NCBI RefSeq assembly: GCF_014695915.1
Contig: NZ_JACJPF010000024.1
Coordinates: 62,001 to 126,000 of the forward strand
Origin: Trichocoleus sp. FACHB-40
GTDB taxonomy: Bacteria > Cyanobacteriota > Cyanobacteriia > Cyanobacteriales > FACHB-T130
Direction: 5' to 3'
DNA length: 64,000 nt
This document shows, one piece after another, positions 30,202 through 40,200 of the stretch. The position numbers and the translations under genes are program-made. Positions within the stretch are counted from its first letter, which is position 1. Each line of letters opens with the position of its first letter. The notes beneath the pieces are model-generated. The model searched no databases. It saw only the letters and a list, made by a program, of their open reading frames with translations, and was not told the DNA's origin.

Positions 30202-31603
30202 GTTCAATTACAACTACGCACGTAACAAAATTATATCAATTCCAGCTAACGACGCAAGCATAATAACTGTATTTGAAAATCCCTCCCTTTCTACCTTTAC
30301 TTCCCAAAATCCTACTAAATCAATCGTCTCAGTAAACTGCTTTTTAAAAAACTTTTGGGCATACGCTGAAATGAACAGCTTAGAACCCGCACCCTTTCCG
30401 GAGTTTGCACTTACCGACACCGAAAGTCAAAAGCGCCAAAAGACTCTAGACATTGAATGGGGAGCAAGCACCCCGAAAAAGCGACTCGATATACTAATAG
30501 CCGAAAGCGGTGGCCCTTGGCAGGTAGTAGGTGCGGTTTCCCTTTTAAAGTCTTACGGCTATCCAGGGCGTAACTACAGATTAATTGACACTTTCACTGA
30601 CACCCTAGCTTTTGAGATGGGAAACGGGATGAAGTTAGGGGTGAGAGTTGTAAATATGGGTTATGGTCTATTGGCTAATACCGATGTACTGACTCTACAC
30701 ATGGGATGGATTGAGGAATATGTGGAGGACGAGGTATTAAATTATCAATTAGCCATTTCAGAACACATGATCAACGGGGTTTGTAATGGTCGGTTAGAAC
30801 TACAACCGATATCAATTAATATTGGTAATATAACGGGTGCTAACGCTCTTTATTTTAATCCCCACGAGGGGAATAAAATAGGAATTTACAACGAGGGTAG
30901 TGACTCATTTAAAATAATGAGTTTTTCAACAGTTACAGCGAATTTAGCTAGTTTAGCTGTTAATACTATTTATGATGTATTCGCTTATGACGACGATGGC
31001 AGTTTAAATCTTCAATTAGTTGCCTGGACTAACGCCACAAATAGAGCAAGCGAAATTACTTTAATAAAAGGCGTTTGGTGTTGGGTATCAAATCCAGGTA
31101 GGAGGTATTTGGGAACAATCCGCACCTCTGGCGCGGGACAGTCCGAAGACTCTACCTTGCGCCGATTTGTGTGGAATATTCAGAATAGGAGGTTGAAAAA
31201 ATTAAGCGCTTTAGAGGTTAGTGCATCATGGGGAGGAATAGCGGGATGGAGAGCAGCTAATGCGGGTACTACTGTAGGAGTACAAAGAGTAGAAGCGGTT
31301 TTTGGAATGGTAGAAAATAGTTTTCGCGCTACTCATATAGGGGCGTTTCGGGCGACAACTATTACAGACAATGCGGTTGGAATAGGAATAAATAGTACCT
31401 CTGTTAACTCTGCTGAATTAGGAGGGCGGCAAACTTCAACGGGTAACTATGTAGAACAATCAATAGCAGAATATAGCGGTATTCCACCGATAGGTTACGT
31501 CTATTTTCAGCGGTTAGAATTTGGCGGGGCTACGACTACGTGGTTTGGGAATAATAACCCAGGAATAATTAAAGCTGGAATGTTAGCAGAGGGTTTTTTC
31601 TAA
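30200..31603 (+). CDS. phage-fibre-like structural protein
   Basis: The product is up to 467 residues from the ATG at 30200, though no ribosome-binding site is visible there and a start at 30371 (MNSLEPAPFPEF) is possible. The region about 260-350 (YDVFAYDDDGSLNLQLVAWT, RRYLGTIRTSGAGQSEDST, RRFVWNIQNRR) matches a pattern I know from tail-fibre and minor structural proteins of phages. The last 80 residues (TDNAVGIGINSTSVNS, LEFGGATTTWFGNN) are also fibre-like. It probably binds the host surface. A 59-residue gene begins on its stop codon. Confidence 0.7.
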   Translation: MFNYNYARNKIISIPANDASIITVFENPSLSTFTSQNPTKSIVSVNCFLKNFWAYAEMNSLEPAPFPEFALTDTESQKRQKTLDIEWGASTPKKRLDILIAESGGPWQVVGAVSLLKSYGYPGRNYRLIDTFTDTLAFEMGNGMKLGVRVVNMGYGLLANTDVLTLHMGWIEEYVEDEVLNYQLAISEHMINGVCNGRLELQPISINIGNITGANALYFNPHEGNKIGIYNEGSDSFKIMSFSTVTANLASLAVNTIYDVFAYDDDGSLNLQLVAWTNATNRASEITLIKGVWCWVSNPGRRYLGTIRTSGAGQSEDSTLRRFVWNIQNRRLKKLSALEVSASWGGIAGWRAANAGTTVGVQRVEAVFGMVENSFRATHIGAFRATTITDNAVGIGINSTSVNSAELGGRQTSTGNYVEQSIAEYSGIPPIGYVYFQRLEFGGATTTWFGNNNPGIIKAGMLAEGFF

Positions 31604-31782
31604 TGGATTTACGCGACCCGTTTTCACCAGAAAGAATGAGCGAGGTCAACGATTTAGGAGATTTCACAGTTCCTTATCGTTACTTTGGGAGAGAGGACTA
31701 TAAAAACTTAAAATATAGATATCAAAGGCTGGACAATTACTCTAAGGGAATTATCATTAGATTACTTAATAATAATGGTTAG
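31603..31782 (+). CDS. 59-residue linker-gene product
   Basis: The ATG overlaps the previous stop (TAATG) and the frame overlaps the next gene by 8 bp. The product (MDLRDPFSPERMSEVNDLGD, then FTVPYRYFGREDYKNLKYRY) is charged and Tyr-rich. Coupling on both sides supports it as real; function unknown. Confidence 0.6.
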   Translation: MDLRDPFSPERMSEVNDLGDFTVPYRYFGREDYKNLKYRYQRLDNYSKGIIIRLLNNNG

Positions 31783-34138
31783 ACAGACACGCAACAACGG
31801 ATTGCATTCTGACACATTGCCGAGAAATACTATTATTGAAGTCCCCGATGATGAGAGCTGGGCCGACAAATACAACGACGATATCCGCGACACAATCCGC
31901 GACACGCCGAGAGATACTATCCGCGACACAATCCGCGACACGCCGAGAGATACAATTCGCGATACGCCGAGAGACACTATCCGCGACACAATCCGCGATA
32001 CGCCGAGCGACACAATCCGGGATAGACCCCGGATTAGCTCCCAACCAACACGCATACAGGAAACAGTCAAACCCTGGATCGACACACCGAACCGGACAAC
32101 TAGACCTAGATCGCTTCCTAATCTCCCTTGGGTTGAGATAGTAGAGCAACAAAAAGGTTTGACTCCAATTAGTAATACAGGATTTTATCGCTCTCCAGAC
32201 GAACCCGCAGATCCCCGCGACTGTAACCGATACCCAGATTCGCCTTACTGCGGCGGGATACCTCTAGACTTTGCGCCAATATCGTTAGATCCTGCGGTCG
32301 TGGTTAATTCTTGCGGTCAAGTCGTGGGAATTCAAATTAACCCGGTTGTGGCTTTTGTGAAGTTGCCGCCAGTCCAGCTGATACGAGTTGATCCAAATTG
32401 CGATCCGATCCCAGAGCCACCGCCACCACCACCACCGCCACCGCCAACAAAACCAACAACAAAGCCGCCACCACCACCAGCGCCAACACCAATAAGCTTT
32501 GAGTGTTTTGAAGGGACTTACACCTTTGAAAATTCTAGTAACAATTATGCTTCTTACTATCTGCCAATGATAGAAGACATAGAAAACTTTATCAATAATA
32601 GCAATGAATTTGATTCAATAACGGAACATACTTTTGTTTATGATCCAGCTACAACACTACCAGACACATTAGGTAGAACTACTAGAATAGTAGATAAAGT
32701 AAATTTAATTTTTTATGATGATGTCCCTAATTTATTTGTTTCTGTAGATGGTTTTTTTCAAGCAAGAGATCCAGAGGAGGAAAGTGGCTTTAGATATGTA
32801 TCAGTACATCCGTATGGATACACAATCCGAACCAATTATCTAAGCTACGATGGAAACACCCCCCGCGAATTTCCGCACATATTTGTAGATAAAGAATATT
32901 TTGTTAGTTTTTTCATTCCTAACTTTACCTGCGATAACGGGGAACCTCCAACCCCCTTAAATGAGCCACCACCACCGCCGCCGCCACCTGATAGAGGCAG
33001 ACCGTCACCACCACCACCACCGAGGCCCTGTTGTATGAGTTGCTGCCCGTCTTCTCCTAATCCAACTTCTGACGCACTTCTGCGATTGATTTATATGGAA
33101 GTGCTTAATACTAAAGCTAAAGTTAATGCGCTAACAGAAAGAATTGAAACTATAGAAGAAAACGTTGGAGACTTCCCAAGAACAATTCAAGTATTTGATT
33201 ATGATGAAACGACAAAAGGTGTACAGCCTGTAGCTTTACAAGTAGCTTCTATTGCTGAATCTATCCCGGTTCTAGCAGCTAGAACTGAGAAAGTAGCGAA
33301 GCTTATCGGAGTTGATGAATTCCCCGCTCAAATACCAGAAAGCTTAATTACAAAAGATGAAGGCTGGCTAGGGAATATGATTCCTAATCAGCCCGTGTAC
33401 GAAAATAACATAGCTTCAGTTTTAGGAAGAGTTATCAAATATGTAGATGAAATTGCAGGTCAATTCGAAATACCAATTGAAATAAAAGACGCTGACCCGA
33501 CAACGCCAGGGGCGCAACCAGTGGGATTAAAAATATCTAATATCGCTGAGGGATTGGGAGAATTAATTCTACTCGGCTTGCAAACTTCTATCAATTCCGA
33601 AACGCTCCTTAATATGGCGACTCGGAACCTATTAGAAACGGGGCAGATTAAACAAATGGGAGTTAAAATTCACGGACAAACGGAGGCGATAACATCATTT
33701 TTGGGCTTCAATACAAAGGATGACACTAGGCAGATGCCGCTACTGTTCACCATTGGGAAAACTTCAATGGATGAACTATTGCAAGAGAGTTACGTAAATG
33801 TAACTGTGCCTGAGTTTGACGAAAAATTAGATTTAAAGGACATCTTGGCAGATTTAACCCAATCCGCCGCCATTACTCGTGCTGTTCATTGGCGCAAAAT
33901 TAATATGGGTGATGCTGTGAACATGAAAGACCAGATAATGAGTCTATGGCGCGGTCAGAAGAACACAGCGGATAAAATTAATGAAACCGCAGACGATTTA
34001 GATAGTTTTATTAATAGTGCTGAGATAGGATTTACAGATACACCCGGCATTACGGATAACATCAATCCCTACGGTAGACCTTACGACCAACGCCCACGTA
34101 TCCGAGAAATCGGAGTCACTAGCGACACACAGACATAG
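31775..34138 (+). CDS. large Pro-rich element protein with IRDT repeats
   Basis: The product is 787 residues. After a short start, residues about 37-87 are tandem IRDT/PRDT tetrads. Two polyproline spacers (about 213-237 and 402-425) enclose a strand- and Asn/Tyr-rich domain (238-395). A Cys cluster CCMSCC follows, then a 340-residue helical C-terminal region (LNTKAKVNALTERIETIEEN, ITSFLGFNTKDDTRQ). Modular spacers, repeats and no enzyme motif suggest a fibrous or spike virion protein or an anchor. It is coupled to the genes on both sides, with no gap before the next ATG. Confidence 0.6.
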   Translation: MVRQTRNNGLHSDTLPRNTIIEVPDDESWADKYNDDIRDTIRDTPRDTIRDTIRDTPRDTIRDTPRDTIRDTIRDTPSDTIRDRPRISSQPTRIQETVKPWIDTPNRTTRPRSLPNLPWVEIVEQQKGLTPISNTGFYRSPDEPADPRDCNRYPDSPYCGGIPLDFAPISLDPAVVVNSCGQVVGIQINPVVAFVKLPPVQLIRVDPNCDPIPEPPPPPPPPPPTKPTTKPPPPPAPTPISFECFEGTYTFENSSNNYASYYLPMIEDIENFINNSNEFDSITEHTFVYDPATTLPDTLGRTTRIVDKVNLIFYDDVPNLFVSVDGFFQARDPEEESGFRYVSVHPYGYTIRTNYLSYDGNTPREFPHIFVDKEYFVSFFIPNFTCDNGEPPTPLNEPPPPPPPPDRGRPSPPPPPRPCCMSCCPSSPNPTSDALLRLIYMEVLNTKAKVNALTERIETIEENVGDFPRTIQVFDYDETTKGVQPVALQVASIAESIPVLAARTEKVAKLIGVDEFPAQIPESLITKDEGWLGNMIPNQPVYENNIASVLGRVIKYVDEIAGQFEIPIEIKDADPTTPGAQPVGLKISNIAEGLGELILLGLQTSINSETLLNMATRNLLETGQIKQMGVKIHGQTEAITSFLGFNTKDDTRQMPLLFTIGKTSMDELLQESYVNVTVPEFDEKLDLKDILADLTQSAAITRAVHWRKINMGDAVNMKDQIMSLWRGQKNTADKINETADDLDSFINSAEIGFTDTPGITDNINPYGRPYDQRPRIREIGVTSDTQT
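31882..32034 (+). repeat. 12-bp-based tandem repeat encoding IRDT/PRDT tetrads
   Basis: Units of atccgcgacaca and acgccgagagat type alternate over about 150 bp, encoding mainly IRDT-IRDT-PRDT triplets. The periodicity is in multiples of 12 bp, so copies can be gained or lost in frame. Confidence 0.85.
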
Positions 34139-35056
34139 ATGCCACTATCATTTGACCTCGCACAACTAAAAAGCCGAGCTGCTAGAGCCGTCGCTACTGG
34201 TTCAAGTAATGGGGTGCGGCGGTTCGCTGTCTCTGGAATGCGAGATAGTGAGCCTGATTCAGGGGGACTCGTTCAAAAGCTTTGGAATGGGTTCTTAAGG
34301 TTTGGCGGGAGTTTACTAACTAAAGTCTGGGAATCTCTGAGCGTTGCCTTAAGTTTTAGTTTTACTTTGCTCTGGAGTGTCATCGTTAGCGTTTCACAAT
34401 ACATCTGGAATTTCAACTGGAACGTTACGGAGGCGCAAAACAACCAACAGATACAAAGTCTTTTCACTTCTCTGGCAGGGAGTGCGGGAACAACTTTAGG
34501 GAACGCTGTCGGCTGGCTTGCTTGCGGCGCCATCCCTGGAATGGTGATAGCAAGTTTCAATGAGCCGCTGGGGTTATATGTACTCAAAAACGTCGGAGAG
34601 GAAGCGGCGGAAGAAATCGCGGCGAACCTCGCTAACTTAATCAGGCAGACGGCGATTCAAGGTAGCCAAGTGCTGCTGAGTTGGATGTATACCCAGGTTA
34701 GAAAATTCTGGAGAAAAGAAGACAGCGTGTTTCGTCAGGAGCTAATGAAGACGGGAAAACTCAAAAAAGAAGATATAGATAAGGCGATAGCCGATAGAAA
34801 TAAGCCTTGGAGTTTTGCAAGTGCGTCTGAAGAAGCGATAGAAGCTATCCCCAATGAAACCTTAAGAACATTTGTAGAAAATTTCTTTGAGGAAGCCGCC
34901 GACGCTTGCATCGAAGCGGGGTATGTTGTCGCCGGGGCGGTCGATTCTTATATGGCATCCGCCAAAGTTGCTAATCAAGGGCTGTTAGGGCCAGAACGTA
35001 CAGTAGAAATTTTGTTAGATCGTTCTACTGAACCAGATCCACAGCCCACTACTTAA
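34139..35056 (+). CDS. membrane protein ending the structural module
   Basis: The product is 305 residues, starting directly after the previous stop. A strong membrane helix at about 66-92 (ALSFSFTLLWSVIVSVSQYI) and a second at 112-138 (NAVGWLACGAIPGMVIASF) precede a charged helical region (EEAAEEIAANLANLIRQTAI) and an Ala-rich end. It could be a virion membrane protein tied to the Pro-rich protein. It is the last gene before attR. Confidence 0.6.
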   Translation: MPLSFDLAQLKSRAARAVATGSSNGVRRFAVSGMRDSEPDSGGLVQKLWNGFLRFGGSLLTKVWESLSVALSFSFTLLWSVIVSVSQYIWNFNWNVTEAQNNQQIQSLFTSLAGSAGTTLGNAVGWLACGAIPGMVIASFNEPLGLYVLKNVGEEAAEEIAANLANLIRQTAIQGSQVLLSWMYTQVRKFWRKEDSVFRQELMKTGKLKKEDIDKAIADRNKPWSFASASEEAIEAIPNETLRTFVENFFEEAADACIEAGYVVAGAVDSYMASAKVANQGLLGPERTVEILLDRSTEPDPQPTT

Positions 35057-35125
35057 TTACTTGCTCTAATTGTCAAATCAGCAAGTTATCTCTGCCCGAC
35101 CAAAATATAAGGGTTTTAACGTTAG

Positions 35126-35148
35126 TGGTACAGCTTATTGGTACATAG
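35126..35148. promoter_or_regulatory. likely integrase arm-type site, right end
   Basis: tggtac (35126-35131) and attggtacatag (35137-35148) repeat the motifs found beside attL at 12474-12546. The 35057-35205 gap holds no gene. Confidence 0.6.
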
Positions 35149-35205
35149 AGTTTAATATTAACAGGTAGACACCTTAAGCAGCAATGCTCGGAGGGTTAAA
35201 TGTTA

Positions 35206-35254
35206 CCTGCTTTGCAAGCAGGATGTCAGCGGTTCGAGTCCGCTAACCTCCATT
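35206..35254 (+). repeat. attR, 49-bp partial tRNA-Ala
   Basis: This is identical to 12402-12450 and lacks the 5' half of the tRNA, so it is not a functional tRNA. It lies 10 bp from the stop of the CRP-family gene and marks the return to chromosome. Confidence 0.95.
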
Positions 35255-35264
35255 TCGCACTCTC

Positions 35265-35969
35265 TCAAGCATGGAGTTCTGAGGTGCCGGAAGCGATCGC
35301 TTCTAATTTTTCCGCATCCAATACTGTAATCTTACCACCGCGACTGTAAGTCACAACCGACTTCAAACTCTTGAACATTCGCACGCACTCCTCGTAAGTG
35401 ATGCCAATACTCCGCGCTATTTGATAATAGGAAAGCTTCACCTTCAAAGATGCGCCAGTGGGGGTTGGTTCGGTTCCTTGAGATGCAAAATACTGAATAA
35501 ACCGCGCTAAGCGTACAATTGCCCTTTCAGAAACCAATCCATGCACCGTGTCATGGAGTTGTTGCAATCGAGAATTGAAAACCATCAGCATTCGCAAGGA
35601 AATTTCTGGGGTTTGCCTAATTGCTTCTAAGAGGGCATCTCGTTGTACTGTAAGAATTATTGAATCACACTCAGCTGTCACCATCGCCGGAGAAATTCCA
35701 TCACCCAATAAGGCGGGTGCAGCGAAAATTTCCCCCGGTGGTAGGGTACGCAGAATCGTTTCTTTGCCTGTTGTTGCAGTTTTGGTGATTTGCAAAGAGC
35801 CACCCAACAAGGCGTATAGTTTAGGAGGTAAGCGATCGCCTTCATGTAAGACTATCTCCCCTTTGCTATATTTCTGTACTTGGGTGTAAGGTTGTAAATG
35901 TTCTAATTCCGCAGGAGTTAGATCCACAAAAACCCGAATCTCAGAAAGTTGCTCGACTGTTGCCTGCAT
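35265..35969 (-). CDS. CRP/FNR-family transcription regulator
   Basis: The product is 234 residues. An N-terminal cyclic-nucleotide-binding fold (KGEIVLHEGDRLPPKLYALL, PPGEIFAAPALLGD) leads through a dimer helix to a winged helix with YYQIARSIGITYEECVRMFK. The cAMP-contact segment (GEIFAAPALLGDGISPAMVT) lacks the RSA-type Arg-Ser, so cAMP may not be its ligand. It begins next to the dehydratase gene on the same strand (18 bp apart), with which it may be co-transcribed. The element ends just beyond its stop. Confidence 0.88.
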   Translation of the reverse strand: MQATVEQLSEIRVFVDLTPAELEHLQPYTQVQKYSKGEIVLHEGDRLPPKLYALLGGSLQITKTATTGKETILRTLPPGEIFAAPALLGDGISPAMVTAECDSIILTVQRDALLEAIRQTPEISLRMLMVFNSRLQQLHDTVHGLVSERAIVRLARFIQYFASQGTEPTPTGASLKVKLSYYQIARSIGITYEECVRMFKSLKSVVTYSRGGKITVLDAEKLEAIASGTSELHA

Positions 35970-35987
35970 TATCTCTTAGTGTTACAT

Positions 35988-37022
35988 TTAGCGGGCTAGG
36001 AAAATGTTACCAATTTGTGTCATATCCACATTTCCCCCAGTGATGATGACACCAATCTTTGCATCTGTAACAACTCCTGAAAGTAAAGCAGCTGCTGCTA
36101 AAGCGCCTGTGGGTTCTACGACAATCTTTAGGCGTTCCCCCAAGAAAAACATGGTGCTGCGGATGGCTTCTTCAGAAACTGTCACCATATCATCAACATA
36201 ATGCAACACCAGGGGAAAGGTAATTTTCCCTAAACAGGGGGTGCGTGCGCCATCGGCGATGGTGTCAGGATTGGTAACAGTATGCAGCGTTTTGGTGTGA
36301 AACGATCGCGTAGCATCGTCGGCGCCTTCGGGTTCTACGCCGATGACTCGACAATTGGGTGAAAAAGCTTTGGTAGCGATCGCGCAGCCGGATAATAAAC
36401 CACCGCCACCGCAACAAACTAGCACTAAGTCTAATTTTCCAACTTCCTGAATCAGTTCTAAAGCTGTTGTACCTTGTCCTGCTACCACATGAGGATGATC
36501 GTAGGGGGGAATTAGGGTGAGATGGCGATCGCTGACCATATCTTTCGCCAAAGCTTCCCGCGTCGTTTCCTGACGATTGTACAAAATTACTTCAGCACCA
36601 TAACCGCGAGTTGCGGCTTGCTTCACTGCTGGTGCATCATCAGGGATGATGATGGTAGTGCGAATGCCTAGCAGTTGTCCAGCAAGCGCGATCGCTTGGG
36701 CATGATTTCCCGATGAATACGTCAAAACGCCGCTTTGCTTTTGTGCTTTTGATAACTGCACCATTGCATTGTACGCACCCCGAAACTTAAACGAACCTGT
36801 GCGTTGAAAATTCTCGCACTTGAAGAAGACTTGGGAGTTTGTGCGCTGATTGACAGTTTTTGAGGTCAACACAGGTGTACGGTGGGCAATACCGCTAAGG
36901 CGCACCGCAGCAGCTTCCACGTCGGCGATGGTAACGGATAATACCATTTTGGATTTTGGATTGGTAATTGGGGGTTCTTTGTCAGCAAAGGGTGCGATCG
37001 CGATCGCATCCTTGGTTGGCAT
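35988..37022 (-). CDS. threonine/serine dehydratase, PLP-dependent
   Basis: The product is up to 344 residues; the ATG at 36947 (MVLSVTIADVEAAAV) matches the usual family start and the first 25 residues may not be translated. PLP Lys lies in RTGSFKFRGAYNAM, the Gly-rich phosphate loop is CCGGGGLLSGCA, and SSGNHAQAIALA is the substrate Asn loop. The family deaminates L-threonine or L-serine to 2-ketobutyrate or pyruvate in the cytoplasm. It lacks the C-terminal ACT-type regulatory domains of biosynthetic IlvA, so it is the short, unregulated or catabolic type. It is transcribed toward the CRP-family gene. Confidence 0.9.
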   Translation of the reverse strand: MPTKDAIAIAPFADKEPPITNPKSKMVLSVTIADVEAAAVRLSGIAHRTPVLTSKTVNQRTNSQVFFKCENFQRTGSFKFRGAYNAMVQLSKAQKQSGVLTYSSGNHAQAIALAGQLLGIRTTIIIPDDAPAVKQAATRGYGAEVILYNRQETTREALAKDMVSDRHLTLIPPYDHPHVVAGQGTTALELIQEVGKLDLVLVCCGGGGLLSGCAIATKAFSPNCRVIGVEPEGADDATRSFHTKTLHTVTNPDTIADGARTPCLGKITFPLVLHYVDDMVTVSEEAIRSTMFFLGERLKIVVEPTGALAAAALLSGVVTDAKIGVIITGGNVDMTQIGNIFLAR

Positions 37023-37269
37023 TCCTGAGTAAAAATTATAAACTTACTCTAAGTAGAGATTTTTTCTTTTATCTTTTCCCGTAAGCTTACCAAAGGTAAG
37101 CCAAAAATATCTAATTTTCTACTGCTTTTTTTTTGCGGACAAAAGCTGTAAGTTTTTTTTATTTAGCAGCAAACACAAAAATTAGTTAATATCCACTACA
37201 TTTTTTAATCTTATCTCCCCTCTCAACAAACTGAAGACACCCGAACAGGGCATTTTAATCTTTACTGTT

Positions 37270-40200
37270 ATGCAACTTCACAACCAGCCCAATTGTTCTT
37301 TAGTTTTAGAACAAGCGATTGACCGTCACTTGTTAACTGTTGCTCGTGACAACCCTCTACCAGAAGTCATAGCTAGTCTTCAGTCTGGAGATTCGAGCAG
37401 GTGTGCTTTAGTGATGGAGGAGTCCCGGTTAGTTGGGTTGTTTAGCGAGCATAATATTATACCCCTTAACCTAGCACAAAGGTCTTTAGAAAAGGTTAAA
37501 GTTGCTGAGGTGATGACGACACCCGTTATTACCCTAAATATATCAAATTTACCAGATATTTTTATATTATCTTCATTATTGCAACAACATCAAATTCACC
37601 ATCTGCCTGTAGTAGGCGATCGGGATCAAATATTGGGAGTAATCACCCCTCAAAGTATTTGCCGAGTGCTGGAAAAAGAAATTTCAAATCTTAATTCTGC
37701 ATTTGCCAATTTGAAATCTGCGAAAGGGGAAAATTTGGGCAGCGTCACCCAGAATAGATCAAAAGGTAGCGATAAAATCGGACTTATAGCCCCAGACGCA
37801 AGCTGGCAACAGGCGCAGGAAAAATTAGCAATTCCACTAGAAGCACCTGCAACTTACCTAAAAGAACCTTATGAAACTCTATCAGTTAAAGTTACCGACG
37901 AGCAGCATAGTTTTAAGACTCTCTTAGCAAGAGAGAGACAGTATAAGTCGGTTGTTGACAACGTTAAAGAAGTATTTTTCCAGACAGATACAGCAGGTTT
38001 ATGGACATTTTTAAATTCTGCATGGACAGAAATTACTGGATTCAGCATCGAAGAAAGCATCGATACAAATTTTCTAAATTATATCCATCCTGAAGATCGC
38101 CAACATAATCTAGAGCTATTTCAACTATTGATTAATCGAGAGAAAGACTATTGCAAACATGAGATTAGGTACTTGACAAAAGATGGTGATTACAGATGGA
38201 TGGAGGTTCATGTAAGTCTGACATTGGCTGACGACAATGCGATATTGGGTACTTCCGGTAGGCTGAACGATATCACGGAGCGCAAGCAAGCTGAATTTGC
38301 TTTGCAGGAAAGCGAACTACGGTTCCGCTCCTTAGTTTCCAATATTCCCGGCGTAGTTTATCGCTCTGGCTACGATTCGGACTGGACAATGGAGTTTATC
38401 AGCGATGCGATCGCAGAAATTTCTGGCTATCCACCTAGTGACTTTATTCACAACAAAATTCGCACTTTCGCTAGTATTATTCATCCCGAAGACACAGCCA
38501 ATTGTGAAAATTTAGTTTTGAAAGCCGTGAAAGAGAGACAACTGTTTCTCGCTGAATATCGGATTATTCGAGCAGATGGCAGCATCAGATGGGTCTATGA
38601 TAGAGGTCAAGGATTCTTTGGTGATGATGGGAGCGTACTTTGGCTCGACGGGGCAATTTTTGATATCACTGAACGCAAGCGAGCCGAAGCAGAATTAGAA
38701 AAGTCAAATCAGCGGACTATTAAAATTTTAGAAAGTATCACAGATGCTTTTTTTGCCCTCGATAAATCGTGGTGCTTCACTTACTTAAACTCAAAAGCCG
38801 AGCAGTACTTATTAAAAACCAGAGACGAATTAATTGGCAAATGTATCTGGGACGAGTTGCCAGAGGTAGTTAATTCTAACTTGATAAAGCAATATCACAA
38901 AGCTGTATCCGAAAATATTACAATTCATTTTGAGACATTTTATGGGTCATCAAATACCTGGTATCAGTTACAAGTTTATCCTTATGAAGATGGCTTAAGC
39001 GTTTACTTCCATGACATTACTGAGCGTAAACAAGCAGAAGTTGCACTGCAAGAAAGTGAGGCGCGATATCGTGCAGTTGTTGAAGATCAAACGGAAATGA
39101 TCTGTCGCTTTTTGCCTGACGGAACCCTGAGTTTCGTCAACGACGCTTACTGTCGTTTCTTCAACAAACAGCCCGAAGAGTTAGTCGGGCAAACTTTTGC
39201 TCCCTTCATGTTAGAAGAGAAGCAAGAATGGATAACACAGGAAATGGCTTTTCTTACCCCAGAAAAATCAGTACTGAGTTACGAACATCAGGTAGTAATG
39301 CCAAGCAAGGAGATTTGCATTCAGCAGTGGACAAACCGGGCAATATTTAACGAATTTGGTCAGTTTGTCGAATTCCAGGCAGTCGGTCGGGATATCACTC
39401 TACGCAAAGCCACTGAGAAAGCACTGGCAAAACGCGAACGCCACTGGGCAGCATTGGTTGCAATTGGGCGTCGGTTATTGGTTTCCAACAACCAAGAAAG
39501 CTGCTATAAACAGGTGTTGAAAACGCTGGGGGCGGTTTCGCGTGCCAGCCGGATTTACGTGTTCGAGAACCACACAGATGAATCGGGTTGTCTGCGGATG
39601 AGTCAGCGTGCCGAGTGGTGCGCCGAGGGTGTCAACCCCGAAATTGACAATCCTTTGCTGCAAAACCTCTCTTATGACAACTATTTTCCTCGCTGGGCTA
39701 ACCTATTGGCGCGGGGGAAAATCGTTTCTGGGGTAGTGGCGAAATTTCCAGAGTCAGAGCGTCAGATTTTAGAACCGCAGGGGATTCTTTCGATTTTAGT
39801 TTTGCCGATGATTGTTAATGATAAGTTGTTTGGCTTTATGGGCTTTGATAATTGCCATGAAGCTCGCCCCTGGGCTTCATCAGATGTGGATATTCTCCGA
39901 GCGGCAGCAACGGCAATATCTATGTACCAACAACGCACACTTGCGGAGTTGGCGCTGCGGGAGAGTGAGGAACGGTTCCGGCAGCTGGCAGAAAATATTG
40001 ATGAGGTGTTCTGGATGACTAACCCTGATAAAACCCAGATTATCTATATTAGTTCTGCATTTGAGAAGATTTGGGGGCGCACCTGCGAGAGTTTGTATAA
40101 CAATCCTAAATCTTGGGTGGAATCAATCCATCCAGAGGATCGCGATCGCATCTTTGCTCTCATTCGTAACAATTCCCAAGGGACTTTAAACGAAGAATAT

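Larger units (their letters stand above)
12402..35254. mobile_element. integrated provirus-like element in tRNA-Ala
   Basis: The element is about 22.8 kb, bounded by 49-bp direct repeats, with a tyrosine integrase next to the left one. Four blocks are visible: leftward early genes with replication helicase (12.55-18.53 kb); repressor and rightward small membrane proteins, ATPase and nuclease (18.78-25.57 kb); a leftward block with endolysin and coat-like proteins (25.56-30.20 kb); and a rightward block with fibre-like, Pro-rich and membrane proteins (30.20-35.06 kb). Viral marks are the M15 endolysin with peptidoglycan-binding repeats, the phage-fibre-like protein, a small repressor on a divergent promoter and tight gene packing. 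Terminase, portal, tail and relaxase genes are not seen, so neither a tailed phage nor a conjugative element fits. Confidence 0.9.

Noticed and set aside
31762-32152. Leftward Val/Ser/Arg repeat frames opposite the IRDT stretch
   Set aside because: These are shadows of the 12-bp repeat on the other strand, without ribosome-binding sites.
12402-35254. Integrative conjugative element
   Set aside because: No relaxase, VirB-type or mating-pair genes are visible, while endolysin and fibre-like genes point to a virus.
35206-35254. Second tRNA-Ala gene
   Set aside because: It has only the 3' part from the anticodon stem onward; the D arm and 5' acceptor strand are missing, as expected for attR.
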